Source of the DNA: Eucommia ulmoides
Lineage: Eukaryota; Streptophyta; Magnoliopsida; Garryales; Eucommiaceae
Direction of reading: 5' to 3'
Assembly (NCBI GenBank): GCA_016647705.1
Contig: CM028327.1
Coordinates: 43,898,017-43,962,016 of the forward strand
DNA: 64,000 nucleotides
Part shown: in pieces, positions 34,411-45,166 of the stretch
How the letters are laid out: each line of letters starts with the position of its first letter
How positions within the stretch are numbered: the first letter of the stretch is position 1
Translations under genes and position numbers: made by a program
Notes under the pieces: model-generated
The model's database searches: none
The model's input: only the letters and a program-made list of their open reading frames with translations
Told to the model about the DNA's origin: nothing

Positions 34411-36676
34411 TTTAATTATAGATTAAAAAACAAATCGCGGAGAATTCCCACGTTTCTGTTTCGATTCTAATTCTCTCGAAAATAAAAGCAAAAACACTAG
34501 GGCCCCGTTTATTTGGTGTTTCAGTTCCCAGATTTATGTTGCCAAAAAATGGGGAACAGAAACTAAAATATGGGAAAAAAAGGATATGTTCCTCTCCTGT
34601 TCGCAGATTTTCAGAAGAAATTTTTGGGAACATACCAATTCTTTTTCCGAGATATCTACCTATGTTCGAAGTTTTCTTGGAACAAAAACAAAAATCCAGG
34701 AATAGAAACGCTAAGCAAAGGTCACCTAAAACATCAAAAGGTTGCAAAAACACGATAGTCCATACCTTCATTGCCTGTATTATGTCTTCAAGAACACATA
34801 CCTGCAAATTGGGTTGCAAAGAGTGTCAAACAGCAGTAAGTACCAGTAGAGTGAGAGAGACCACATAAAATTCTCCAACTCAAGAGAGGGAAGAAGAGGG
34901 GGGGAGGGTTGTTCCGCTAAGCAGAGAGAGAGAGAGAGATGCCGCTAATGAGAGAGAAAGAGAGAGTACCTGAATCTCGCCATCTTTGAAGGCAGGATTC
35001 AATTGATTTTGATCACGAGAAGCTCGCACAAGTGTTCTCTCTATGTCTTCCTACATTGCTCGCAATAATAAGAAAAAACTGCCACAAAGACATCGTTTGG
35101 TTTCACCGAATTGAACGCTCGGAATTGGAATTGAAAATGAACGCATGCAAAAAAGTACTAAAAATAAAATCCATAAATTCATTTCTAATCCCAATTCCTT
35201 TAAACCAAACACTACCTAAATAAAAATTTCCAAGCCCTTTTATCTTACAAGCTTTAACTTTACCTTCCTGAAGAAAAACGGGCGATATCTCTTGTTTTTA
35301 CTCCTCAGTATCAAACTCTTCGCCTGCAACACCAGTGTAAACCAGTATCCCATTAATCCTTACAAAAAGAGAACAATGAATTATGACCAAAAACTAAGGC
35401 CATTCGGTTACTGTTTCTATTCCCTAATTCATGTTCTCGGTCCCAAAATTTTGGAATTAATGTCTAGAAGCATGTTTAGTAAACACGTTTCTAACTTTGA
35501 GAGTAATTTGGAAGTAATTTATGAAATCCTTAAGAATCTGAGAAACAAAAAAATGTTGATTCCTATTTAGTCCCACAAAACTATTCTCACTACCACCTTG
35601 CTGGCCACCATACATTTTAAAGAAAAGAAAAAAAAAGAGAACAAATGTTGTTTCTTGTTTCTGTTCTCATAAATTGAAAAAAAATAAAAAAAAATAAATA
35701 AAATTCAAGACAATTGTCGTTACCAAACATGTTTCAATCTCTAGAATACTCCAGAATGGAAACAAAACCCATCCCAATTTATTGAAGTAGAAACAGAAAA
35801 GCAGAAACACTAACCAAACGCCACCCTATTGATTGATTTTTTTCATTCAAATAAAGAAGCATGAGAAAATAGCATATAAACTGGACAAAAAGGCTCACTA
35901 GCTAATTTAATTATTTTTAATTCTTGCGCTAAGGCTGCGTACAATAGACCTAAGTGGTCTGACCTTTCCCCGCACATAACGGGAGCTTTGTAGCACCGGG
36001 CTGCCCTTTTTTATAACCTAATCCTAAAACTATACAGTTTACGAGTTGGAGGACAACCAAACGAGGCCTAAGGGTGGCGTTCATTTGATGCTTCTGTTCC
36101 AGGATTTCAGTTTCAGTTCCCAGAAATCTTGAAACAAAAAAACATAAATTTGGAAACAACTTCTTTATAAATCTTATAGGCAACCATGGATAAGTAAAGC
36201 AATTGAAAGACATCTTTAGCTACCATTCTTTCTTCTTCTCCCTCACTTAACACCTAAAGACACATCCTTCAGTCTAAAACTACTCCAAAAACCTTTTGTT
36301 CAACACTAATGCTCTGTTTGGTAGGAAGGATGGAAAAACAGAAGCAAGGAAACACGGATGGCTAAATGATTTTCTCTACATGTTTGGTACGACAGACGGA
36401 AAGTGAGTGGAAATATTTCGGGAAGTTCTATATGCACACCTTTTTCACTATACACCCCTAAAAAAATAAAAATTATTTAACTAAATTACTATTTTACGCT
36501 TTGATTTACTAACACATATATACCCCTGATTTTTTTGTTGTTACACATTCCTCCCATATTCGGGAAACAACTATCGCCGGTGTTGGTGCAAACGTCGGTC
36601 ACCCAACACCGGCCTCCCCCACCCCCTGTCCATAGCCGCCTTCCTCCTCCCCTTTCCTTCTTCTTCTTTCCCAGCT

Positions 36677-36724
<48 letters not shown>

Positions 36725-39700
36725 AAACTCAGATCTGCCAATCCAAGTTTTTTTAATTATTATATAGATAGTTATAGATATAGAGAGAGAAAGAAGCTAA
36801 GAACGAAGAAGAAGAAGACGACGACGACGAAGATGATGGGAGGAAGGAGGGGGTGTTTTGTTTTGTTTTTGTGTGTGTGGGGGGGGGGGGGGGGGGGGGG
36901 GGGGGTTGTGAAAATTCCAGAAAATAAACAAGTGATTAAAGTTATCTTACAAAAAGTAAAAGAGTAATTTCATAATAATTTTATTTATTTTTAAAAAAAT
37001 GATGTATATTTAGCAAAAAGGGATGTACATATAGAAGCTCCCAAATATTTTTTCTCACTGTTATAAGTAAATAACTATTCTAACCTCAAAAAGCTATAAA
37101 GCAAAATACTTCATCATAATAAATTCAACATTTTCCACCCACTTTTCCTTCCCATTTTTTCATCCTTCCTATTTTTCTGTGTACAAATCAATATCCCTTC
37201 TCAGTTTCCATCCAACTCTTTCCTTCCTTCCACTTTTCCATCCTACCAAGCAGGGGATAAAGTAAACTATACCTACTCTCTCTCTGTGATTATGTCATCT
37301 AAGAGCAGGATCTATTCGACCTAAACCTACTACCAAAGAAGTGGTTTTGGTCACCTAAACCCTTCAATAACGTCCAACATTATACTACACTACGTCAAAA
37401 AAGTGATTTTCTTCTTCAATTCGTAATCTGGCATACATATTTTAACATAGCCATCTCATAACCACAACATGCAAATAAACAATGATATAACGCCTAGATA
37501 AAACTTCAGTACCGATCTTTCTCACGTGTACGCGCATGGGGTCCATACTCATTTATTTTTAGTGGACCCCACCCCACAACCATACATGTGAGAGAGATCG
37601 GCACCTTCAGTACTGAAGTGACAATACTAAAGTTTGTTTCCGATAACACGTAAGTAATGAAATAATGTTAATATGTGAGTTGCATATAGGCCATGTATAA
37701 CAGAAAAAATAAAAATCAATCTAATTATTTATTTAATTTATTAGTTCATCTAAAAAGAAGAATGGAAAGGAATTCCCAGCAGAGAGAGAGAGAGAGAAAG
37801 ACCTGAAAAACTGGAACTCCAGCAAAACTCTTATCGAAAAGACCTGCCTTTGCCCTTTCCTACATATAGAAAGGAAAAAAAAAAAACATTTTACCATATG
37901 ATAAACGTATATATGATGGAAATCTCAACTAAGTTCATCATAATAGTGTTATACATCTAATCTATTATGCAAAACAGGACGGTTGGAGACATTGGATGGT
38001 TAGAGACATTGTAAACCGTTGATTTAGGTTGATTTAGATTTTGTCGAGAAATTAAATGATAGACTCCCAATAAAACGTTTTTTTCTTACGATTAATGTAT
38101 TTGAACTAAGTATAAGATATTCAAGATTAATGTTTTGAATTAAAATTAATGACTAATACTAATGTATACATATTAGAAAAACACCCTTATAGCTTAGGCA
38201 CCGTGATTAGCCTATTACTAGGTCAACCAAAACATACTCAAACTATCATGTGCTATCATGTTAGGTTGCTAGAACATACTCAAAAGCTTAAACTTTAGTT
38301 TTTAGTGATGTTTTTTAAGGCAATCATTAGAACATGCGTCAATCAAGCTTTACAACCTACCCCGTGGTGTTTGCAAGATTAATTACCAAAGGCTATATAA
38401 ATTAAAGCACCGTTTGTTAACATGTTTTTAGTGTCTTTTTTTTTTTTTTTTCTTAAGAACAAAAAAGTATTGAACTTTATAAAAAAAAAAAAATACATTT
38501 AAAAATGAACAAGCAAAAACATAAATTTAAGTAATTTTTTTTTAAAAGCCAAAAATAGTTATTTTTTTATTTTTAATTGATAAGAGATTGATGAATATCT
38601 ATCACTGGGACCTCTAAAAGCATTTTTACAATCACTTCTAGAGATCATTTATAAGGATAATCTCTCTGCTATCAAACGCACTTTTGATTTATTGTTATTG
38701 TTACTTAGTAAAAACATTTTTTTGTCAAATTAACATGTTTTATTTTAAAAGATAATTAAAGAACAGTTGCCAAACGGTGCCTTAGTTAAGTCAAAGTATA
38801 TACCGTATCTCTCCAATCTACTAAGCCAGATCGTTACAATATATAATTTTAAGTTTTTCAATGCTTATGAATATGCGTATAGTATTTTTTTCAACCGTCA
38901 TTTTGGGATATTGTTTATGTTCCTTGGTTTCTGTTCCTGCTTCCAAAATTTTGGGTGTAATTTTGACTATTTCTTGAATTCCTCAAGAATCTGATAAAGA
39001 AAAATAAAGTGATTCCTATTCATTCCCACAAAACAAACCCGTAGACCACCACCATCTGCCAGCCGCCACCACCTCACCGGCCACCATACATTTAAAGAAA
39101 AAAAAAAGGAACAAATGTTGCAACAAAATACATTTCTTGTTTCTATTCTAATAAATTATAAGAAACAATTTCATGACAATAGTTGGTGTTTGTTTCTATT
39201 TCCGGATTAATCCAAAAAGGAATAAGAATTCACATCTCATCCCATCCCAGTTTATTGGAAATAGAAATAGAAAAATAAAAAGACTAACTAAACGCCACCT
39301 AATTTTTTTTACTTACCTTCATTTCTTATTCCAATTTTAAGGCCCCAATTCGGTACAACCAAACACTACATTAAAACCAAGGTTTTAAATATCAGCCGTT
39401 ACGTACCGTAACGGCCGATTCGTACCGGAAAATGGGCAGCCCGATACCGATACACGGCCGATTCCCGCGTCTAGGGCTGAATCGCACCGTATCGGGCCGA
39501 TACAGGCCGTTACGGTCTGTAAAGAATCACAGACCAACAGTGTGCTCGACTTTTCAACTTTCTTCAGAGATTCTTCATATAATTGAGCATATAATTGAGC
39601 AAGGAGGAGAAGAAACTAGTAGAAGATAACAAAACACTTACCGATTAGACCGAATCCATCCAAAGAGCTCGTCAAACGTTGAGATTTTCGTCGCGGTGTC

Positions 39701-42700
39701 GCCAAACCCTAACAGAAACAGCTCACCGCCGCCGAACGTAGCTCTCGCGTCGCCGGCGACGTCTCCTTTCCTTCGCGTTGCAGCTCGTCGCCGTCACCGT
39801 CGCCTACTCGCCATCGCTCCGTTCTTCTCTCTCTCTCTCTCTCCATTCGGGTGTGTGTGTTGCAAACTGCCATTTGATTTGGGTGTGTGGGTGTGGCTTA
39901 CAATTTAGAATTTTAAACAATTTAGTCCTAAAATTGTTTACAAATTACAATTTAGAAATAATTAGGGAGTTTAGAAATAATTTTTATTTACAATTTAGTC
40001 CTAAAATTGTTAATTAACTTGTTTACAATTACAATTTAGTCCTAAAATTGTTAATTAGCTTTTTTACAATTACAATTTAGTCCTAAAAAATTTTAACTTA
40101 TATTTTTATAGCAATTTTTTTTTGTCATTATTATTTATCATATTATATATATATATATATATATAATGGTTAATGTAATATTAATTAGCTTCAATTATAA
40201 TTTTAGTGAATAGTATGAATTAAATTTGTGTATGTACAACGGTTTTTTCGTATTTTTTATGTCTTTATTGTGTTCAATGTGTTGTATATAACTTTAAAAT
40301 GTCATAATATATATTTTAATGTGTTTATTAAAGGTTAAATGAGTGAAACAATTACTCTTATTGAGTTTTTAGGAATGTTCTAGTGATTTTAAAAAATTCA
40401 CGACCGTTACGGCCGATTCCCGTTACGGACAGGCCGATACTCCCGATACCGTTACACCGCGACCGTTACCGTTACGTAACCCAATACCGCGATTTAAAAC
40501 CTTGATTAAAACCAAGAAGAAATATCTATATGCCCTTCAACAAAAAACTAATCAATTAAACATTCACATACTACAGAATCATTTACCTTGAGTGCAAACT
40601 TTATTTGAGATGAATCTGGTATCAACCTGAAAGTTACACCATCAACCTTAAGCTGAAACACCTGCATTATCACACACATTAGTGGAAATGTATTTAAAAT
40701 AACGATAGGATATTCGAGATTAGTATATTAAATTAATATTAGCATCCCGAATGTCACTTAAGAGTTGTTATATAGTTGAATGGAGAAGCAAACAACCGAA
40801 GGTTGTGCGGTAGGAACTAGCTAAAAGAAGGTTATGCGCATCTAAGTGGTGGGGGAGGAAGGAACCATAGCTAAAACGTTGTGCTAGCTAAAGCGTTGTG
40901 CAGTAGGTTATGCGCTTAGCTGTGTGCGCTAGGGTTGTGCGGTAGTGCAAGCAAACAACGGAACGGAGTTTCTTCTTTGATCCTAACCACTACTTCTCTT
41001 CTTCATTCATAGTCTATTTTCTTGATGGATCTTCCTTTCATATTCATTCGACCTGAGGCAAAAGAGAATTCATACAAATCCAGGCATGAGGTATATACTA
41101 GTCTATACAATAAATCAGGTAATATTTTACATTTGGGATATTTTTTACAATTGGATGGTTAGAGCCATTAATTTAGACTTTGTTAAAAGATAACAATCTG
41201 TCAACAACACTTTTTGTTTCATAATGAGGTAGCATTTATGTTGAATCCCACATCCCACATTGATGTTGGGCACCTCGATATTCATTCACAGTGGTTTGTT
41301 AAAGTTCACCCTGGGCGTGAAGGGGCATATTAAATCCCACATCATTTGTGTTACCTGATCCTAAGTTATATATCAGTCTAGGGTTAATCCTCCTCTTTCA
41401 ATGTGTCTTCTAAGAGTGAGTTAGGCCCATTGGGTTTCCATATGGTATCAGAGCCAGACTTTTTGTCTGATGTTGGACGTGTTGAATCCCACATCAATGT
41501 TAAGCCCCCGACATCCGTTCGCAGTGGCTTGTCAAAGTCCATGTTGCGAGTGAGGAGGCATGTTGAATCCCACACTGATGTTGGGGGCCCCCGATAACTG
41601 TTCGCAGTGGTTTGTCAAAGTTTACCCAGCGCGTGAGGAAGCGTGTTAAATCCTACATTGCTTGCGTCACCTGATCCTGAGCTATATATCAGTCTAAGGA
41701 TAATCCTCTTCTTTCAAGGCGTCTTTTGAGAGTGAATAAGGCCCATTGGATTTCTACAGTTTAGTTACATGGAATTAGTGTTTCGGTACGTTTGAGACAT
41801 TTTCTACCATTAGATGGTTGGAGACATTTTCAACTATTGATTTAGATTTTGTTGAGAAACTAAATAACAAACTCAACAAAAAAAATGCATTTGGCATAAC
41901 GATAGGATATTCAAAATTAGTATATTAAATTAAATTAATATCTTTAGGCACAAACTATATACTCATCCGCTAATCCATACAATAAATCAGGTGATATTTT
42001 ACATTTGGAATATTTTTAACCCTTGCATGGTTGCGGACGTTAATTTAGATTTTATTGAGAAGTAACAATCTCTCGACGAAAATGTTTTTTTTTCATAATT
42101 AGGTACCGTTTGGTTACATGGAATTAATGCTTTGGAATTGGAATTGGAAATTAAGGCATGTAAAATCTAAAAATTTACATGCATTCACATCCAATCCCAA
42201 TTCCAAATCTTCAATTCCATGTCACCAAAACACTACCTTAGTGACACACATTGTATATACTAGTTTGTGTGTGTATATATATGACACAGATGGAGATGGA
42301 GATGGAGATAGAGATAGAGATGTATACCTTGCTAAGAGCAACAGCAACTACTTTAGCTCCCTTACGCATTTCGGGATCCATGGATCTCATGCGTTCAAGC
42401 AGAAGCTCGGCGTCCTCTTCCTTGAAACAAAACAAACCAAGTGCTTTTGAACTGTTTGAACCAGAAACCAACACGAATTGTTCAGAAGAATTGCTGAGAG
42501 CATACACGGGCACGCCGGTGAGTCTCTCTTCAATGGCCTCAATGGACATAGAACGAGATGCCGGCGGCTGCCGAGACCTGGTATGCTGCTCGGCGATTCG
42601 AGCCCATGCTGGGTGCTCAATCACGAGAGGGGAGGAAAAGGGATTTGCGTCGAAGAATTTAGGAGCGTGCTGGTTGAGGAAGTTGGAGCAGTGGGTTTGG

Positions 42701-42906
42701 AGGTTGGTGAGGGCCTGTTGGAGGAAGAGGTGCGGCGGTGGGTTCCTGGCCGTCGGTGGTGCTGCTTGACTGTGATTAAGGAAATTGGAGCAGTGGGTTT
42801 GGAAGTTGGTGAAGGCTTGTCGGAGGAGGAGGTGCGGCGGCGGTGGATTATTGGACTCCGGTGCCGGTAGCGGTGCTTGAGGCTGTCTAGGCTTGAAGAA
42901 ATTCAT
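34113..42906 (-). CDS. TIC22L: TIC22-like chloroplast protein import factor
   Basis: Seven exons: 42906-42328, 40661-40587, 37859-37803, 35323-35264, 35050-34970, 34801-34766, 34193-34113, all with GT-AG borders. Six introns stay in phase 0 and the total is 322 codons plus stop. The product matches plant TIC22-III proteins: AIEERLTGVPVYALSNSSEQ, FVLVSGSNSSKALGL, SMDPEMRKGAKVVAVALSKV, the pair AGVPVFQ and KSLILRSKN, and the C-terminal SKWDDVVFIPPGIEVST. TIC22 is a soluble intermembrane-space protein that helps preproteins cross from the TOC to the TIC translocon. The Pro-rich N-terminus, residues 1-90, fits a targeting region and has a 34-residue tandem duplication (HCSNFLN occurs twice). Five small exons sit in introns full of transposons. 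About 2.3 kb separates it from the divergent C2H2-finger gene. Confidence 0.93.
34499..34735. mobile_element. Small MITE in the last intron of TIC22L
   Basis: GGGGCCCCGTTTATTTGGTG at the left and GAAACGCTAAGCAAAGGTCACC at the right form an imperfect inverted pair. The interior has GGGAACAGAAAC and TTCTTGGAACAAAAAC. Related in style to MITE family A. No clear target duplication. Confidence 0.5.
35093..35219. mobile_element. MITE family B copy 1 (about 130 bp), TIC22L intron
   Basis: TCGTTTGGTTTCACCGAATT at the left and AACCAAACACTACCTAA at the right, with CGGAATTGGAATTG / CCCAATTCC inside, make a near-perfect short hairpin. Same family as 42101-42240 and 55187-55328. Confidence 0.75.
35397..35825. 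mobile_element. MITE family A copy 1 (about 430 bp), TIC22L intron
   Basis: Ends GGCCATTCGGTTACTGTTTC and AACACTAACCAAACGCCACC are inverted. The interior shares with the other copies AAATTTTGG, CTTAAGAATCTGAGAAAC, CCACCATACATTTTAAAG and ACCAAACATGTTTC. The same family occurs at 38905-39300 (same orientation) and at 47604-48068 and 53654-54074 (opposite). Confidence 0.8.
35931..36013 (+). mobile_element. Au-type SINE, 3' half only
   Basis: AAGGCTGCGTACAATAGACC, then GGTCTGACC, CCCCGCACAT, CGGGAGCTT and CACCGGGCTGCCC followed by T-run. This is the conserved 3' part of the plant Au SINE. The tRNA-like 5' half with A and B boxes is missing. Confidence 0.85.
36311..37255. mobile_element. MITE with nested element, TIC22L intron
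   Basis: GCTCTGTTTGGTAGGAAGGA at the left and TCCATCCTACCAAGCAGGG at the right are the inverted ends of an AC/GGAA-rich MITE. A second element, 36419-37042, is inserted in it, so the outer element alone is about 320 bp. Confidence 0.75.
36419..37042. mobile_element. Nested 624-bp element with 8-bp target duplication
   Basis: GGGAAGTTCTATATG and CATATAGAAGCTCCC are inverted ends, flanked on both sides by the identical AAATATTT (36411-36418 and 37043-37050). The interior holds CT and TA microsatellites (36676-36722), a GA-rich stretch and a run of about 27 G (36879-36905). The 8-bp duplication suggests hAT-like or a relaxed Mutator-like origin. No coding sequence. Confidence 0.85.
37502..37612. 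repeat. 110-bp near-perfect hairpin, TIC22L intron
   Basis: CTTCAGTACCGATCTTTCTC at the left pairs with GAGAGATCGGCACCTTCAGT on the right, and the inner GGGGTCCA pairs with TGGACCCC. The whole segment could fold as one stem and is probably a very short MITE. Confidence 0.75.
37978..38095 (+). repeat. Local repeat family K, copy 1
   Basis: TTGGATGGTTAGAGACATTG followed by GATTTAGATTTTGT(C/T)GAGAA. Further copies are at 41137-41232, 41792-41900 and 42007-42100, all in TIC22L introns and all in the same orientation. Confidence 0.75.
38404..38785. mobile_element. MITE family I copy 1, TIC22L intron
   Basis: GCACCGTTTGTTAACATG at the left and GTTGCCAAACGGTGCCTTAG at the right are inverted ends around an AT-rich body of AAAAGC-type tracts. 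A relative lies at 50238-50840 in the C2H2-finger gene. Confidence 0.7.
38905..39300. mobile_element. MITE family A copy 2, TIC22L intron
   Basis: Shares with 35397-35825 the ACCACCTTGCTGGCCACC / ACCTCACCGGCCACC segment, CATACATTTAAAG, TTCTTGTTTCT and the right end ACTAACTAAACGCCACCT. The left end is degraded. Confidence 0.75.
39379..40504. mobile_element. 1.1-kb non-autonomous DNA transposon, TIC22L intron
   Basis: AAGGTTTTAAATATC at the left and GATTTAAAACCTTG at the right are inverted ends. Subterminal regions are rich in CCGTTACGG and GGCCGATTC motifs. ATTAAAACC occurs on both sides (39370-39378 and 40505-40513), giving a perfect 8-9 bp target duplication (hAT if 8, Mutator if 9). 39690-39860 is a GC-rich, CCG- and CTCGTCGCCG-rich segment that looks like captured gene sequence. 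No transposase. Confidence 0.85.
41137..42100 (+). repeat. Local repeat family K, copies 2-4
   Basis: Copies at 41137-41232, 41792-41900 and 42007-42100 share GGATGGTT(A/G)GAG or GCATGGTTGCGGA, TTAATTTAGA(C/T)TTT(G/A)TT and a following AACAATCT(G/C)TC. Each is preceded by a GATAGGATATTC- or GGTGATATTTTACATTTGG-like lead. The TRIM at 41239 begins a few bases after copy 2. Confidence 0.65.
41239..41758 (+). mobile_element. TRIM retrotransposon, copy 1 (TIC22L intron)
   Basis: Two LTRs beginning TGTTGAATCCCACATC (41239-about 41442 and about 41479-41758) flank an interior of only about 36 bp. That interior begins with ATGGTATCAGAGCCAG, the primer-binding site complementary to initiator-Met tRNA typical of Copia-type TRIMs. 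The second LTR carries a partial internal duplication. Flanks ATTTA and GTTTA are a near 5-bp target duplication. No coding capacity, as expected for a TRIM. Confidence 0.85.
42101..42240. mobile_element. MITE family B copy 2, first intron of TIC22L
   Basis: AGGTACCGTTTGGTTACATGG at the left and CCATGTCACCAAAACACTACCTT at the right, with CTTTGGAATTGGAATTGGAA and TTCCAAATCTTCAATTCC inside: a nearly perfect 140-bp hairpin ending about 85 bp from the exon 1 donor. Confidence 0.8.
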
Positions 42907-45166
42907 AATTTTTTCTGTAACAAATTTGTGGGGGGTTTAGCTGTTGGGGTTTTGGGGGTTTGAGTGACGTTCGAGTGTAGGAAAATGGTGAAAGGATTAG
43001 AATCGGAACCCGATTTTTAAATGGGTCTTCTTCACGGGTCAAATACTTAAAAAAAAAATTAATTAATTTATAAAATTAATAACAATAAATTAGTGTATTA
43101 GTAATTTTTTTTATCTATATAATAAATCAATTCATTTATAAAGAAAACCATCAGATCAGACATAAATCTCTAAATATTTTTGAACTGTCGGATCATTTTT
43201 ATCTTATACAATACACCAAAATTAGGGTTAAAACCTCTTTTAGTCTTCATCTGAACTCTTTCAATTCTATCTCTCCATCAAACTATCTTCGTCATTTCAT
43301 AATTAATATTAATTAAAAAATAAATAAATATTTAAAAATAAATTACACTATGCATAAAATAATAATAAACCTATTTACTACCAACTGGACTCAATAATTC
43401 CACTTTTACCTATAAAAACCAAAATTTCTCAAAAAAATCCAAAAAAGTCAAGATATTTTTATATAATCTATACTTTTTTTTTTCATACAATATATAATTG
43501 TTTTTTCTAACATATTTTTGAGTCTTAGTATTTTTATTTTTTTATTTTAACCCCTATAGTTAATATCACCAACCAAATTTGTAAATAAATGTGAGAATGA
43601 TTTGGGGCATTTTCCACAAAGACATCTCCACCACAAACCATCATGTATCAGTGAAATATGTGTTGTTGACCATATTTAACCGTCTAACACTGACCGACCA
43701 TGTGAGAAATAGATGGTCCAATTTTGGCCAAGCACCTATCAAAACTTCCCAATGATCGACAAGGGTCATTCGAGCCAAGCTCTCCCCTCTGATCACTTGA
43801 GGATGCCACCCTGCTCTGGTTAGATCAGCGAGGACTGGGCAAGCCCTCTATGCCACCAAAAAGGTCCTTACACCCCTAGGGATTGGGCTCCCGTCCCTCA
43901 CAAAAAGAGTAATTTTGGAGCCAATGAGGCACAGGTCCTCAGCAATGCTTTGGATTATTTCTTCATTCATATCTTCCAAACTTTTCATATGATAGCAAAA
44001 TTGTAAAATTTATATGGGTGAGCTTTGGTCAAGGAACAAAGACCAAACTGCCCAAGTTTTTTTACACTTTCTCAAAACAAAGTTCATGGATTCATTCGGT
44101 TCCGGGCATCTACATCATGTGATTGTCCATCATTTGATCGTTAGGCCTCAATTCGTTGATCAACAATTTTCGAAAAAAACAATTGCGAAAAGATTCAGGT
44201 GATTATGATTATAATTGTCCTATGATAAATCATAAGGTTCGGACTTCAGGATGAGCTTGACTTGGTTGTCAAACAAAACATGTATGGGCCCTATCTGATG
44301 GGCCGAAAGTCAAGGTTCAAAGGTTTGATCGTGCCACGTGCCAACTGGTTCGCCACATGCCGAATTATGCTAACCTTAATTTTCAGGGGCTAATTTAACT
44401 CCCTCTTAATAATAGTATGACAATAAATACACTAGATAATTAATAGAGTTTTTGCTCAACACATTTAACTCCTGTTTTCCCATAACTCTTATTCTCACAC
44501 TAGAAGAATTTCGTTAAGCAAATTTCAACGAGTCTTTGTACAGATATTTACTCACTTTAATCGATGATTGCTCATAGAACAAAACAATTAACACATTGAG
44601 ATTCCATCCATCACAAAAATCACAGCACCACTCCCTGATTGGATTCATCAAAGATGTTCCTCATCTTTGAAAACTAACATTGTGTTGATGCTACTTGTTA
44701 CTAAGAATACTTGAATGTAATTAATTTTGATGAAAAAAAAAAAGTCAAGGGGTTCGTTAAGAAAACAATTTCAATGCATTAAATAAGAAAAGAAAATTTT
44801 GATATCTTAATTGTTTAGAAGAGAATATAGGATAATATAAAATTATAAATGATTTTTTTTTTCCATAGTGAGAAGCGTTTTCTTCGGTGTCGGCTATGAT
44901 AACATGCGCACATGAGACACCGGATAATCCATTACCATCATCGCTGTCTTCCCCCGTTTGGACACGCGCAGCCTCTCTCTGTCTCTAAATTAGGTAGACC
45001 GACTCGCGCTCCAGGTTAAAACACATGCCACGAAGACCCCCCAACATCATTTCCTATTCTTTTCTCCGCAGTCTACTAAAGCCTTCTTCAAACAACCATC
45101 CCTTTAGTCTTTAGTCTTTCCTCTCTCTCAATATCTCTCTGTTCGACCTCTGATTAGCATTCATCC
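42907..45166. other. Divergent intergenic region between TIC22L and the C2H2-finger gene
   Basis: Holds both promoters. 43600-44700 has a less AT-rich composition and reads like LTR or other retroelement debris (for example GTTAGATCAGCGAGGACTGG and CACTAGATAATTAATAGAG), but no ends were found. The last 90 bp before 45167 are CT-rich, like a plant 5' leader. No confident TATA box for either gene. Confidence 0.4.

Noticed and set aside
43600-44700. A solo LTR between TIC22-like and the C2H2 gene
   Set aside because: Composition and word content are LTR-like, but I found neither TG/CA ends nor a target duplication, so it is left as unclassified.
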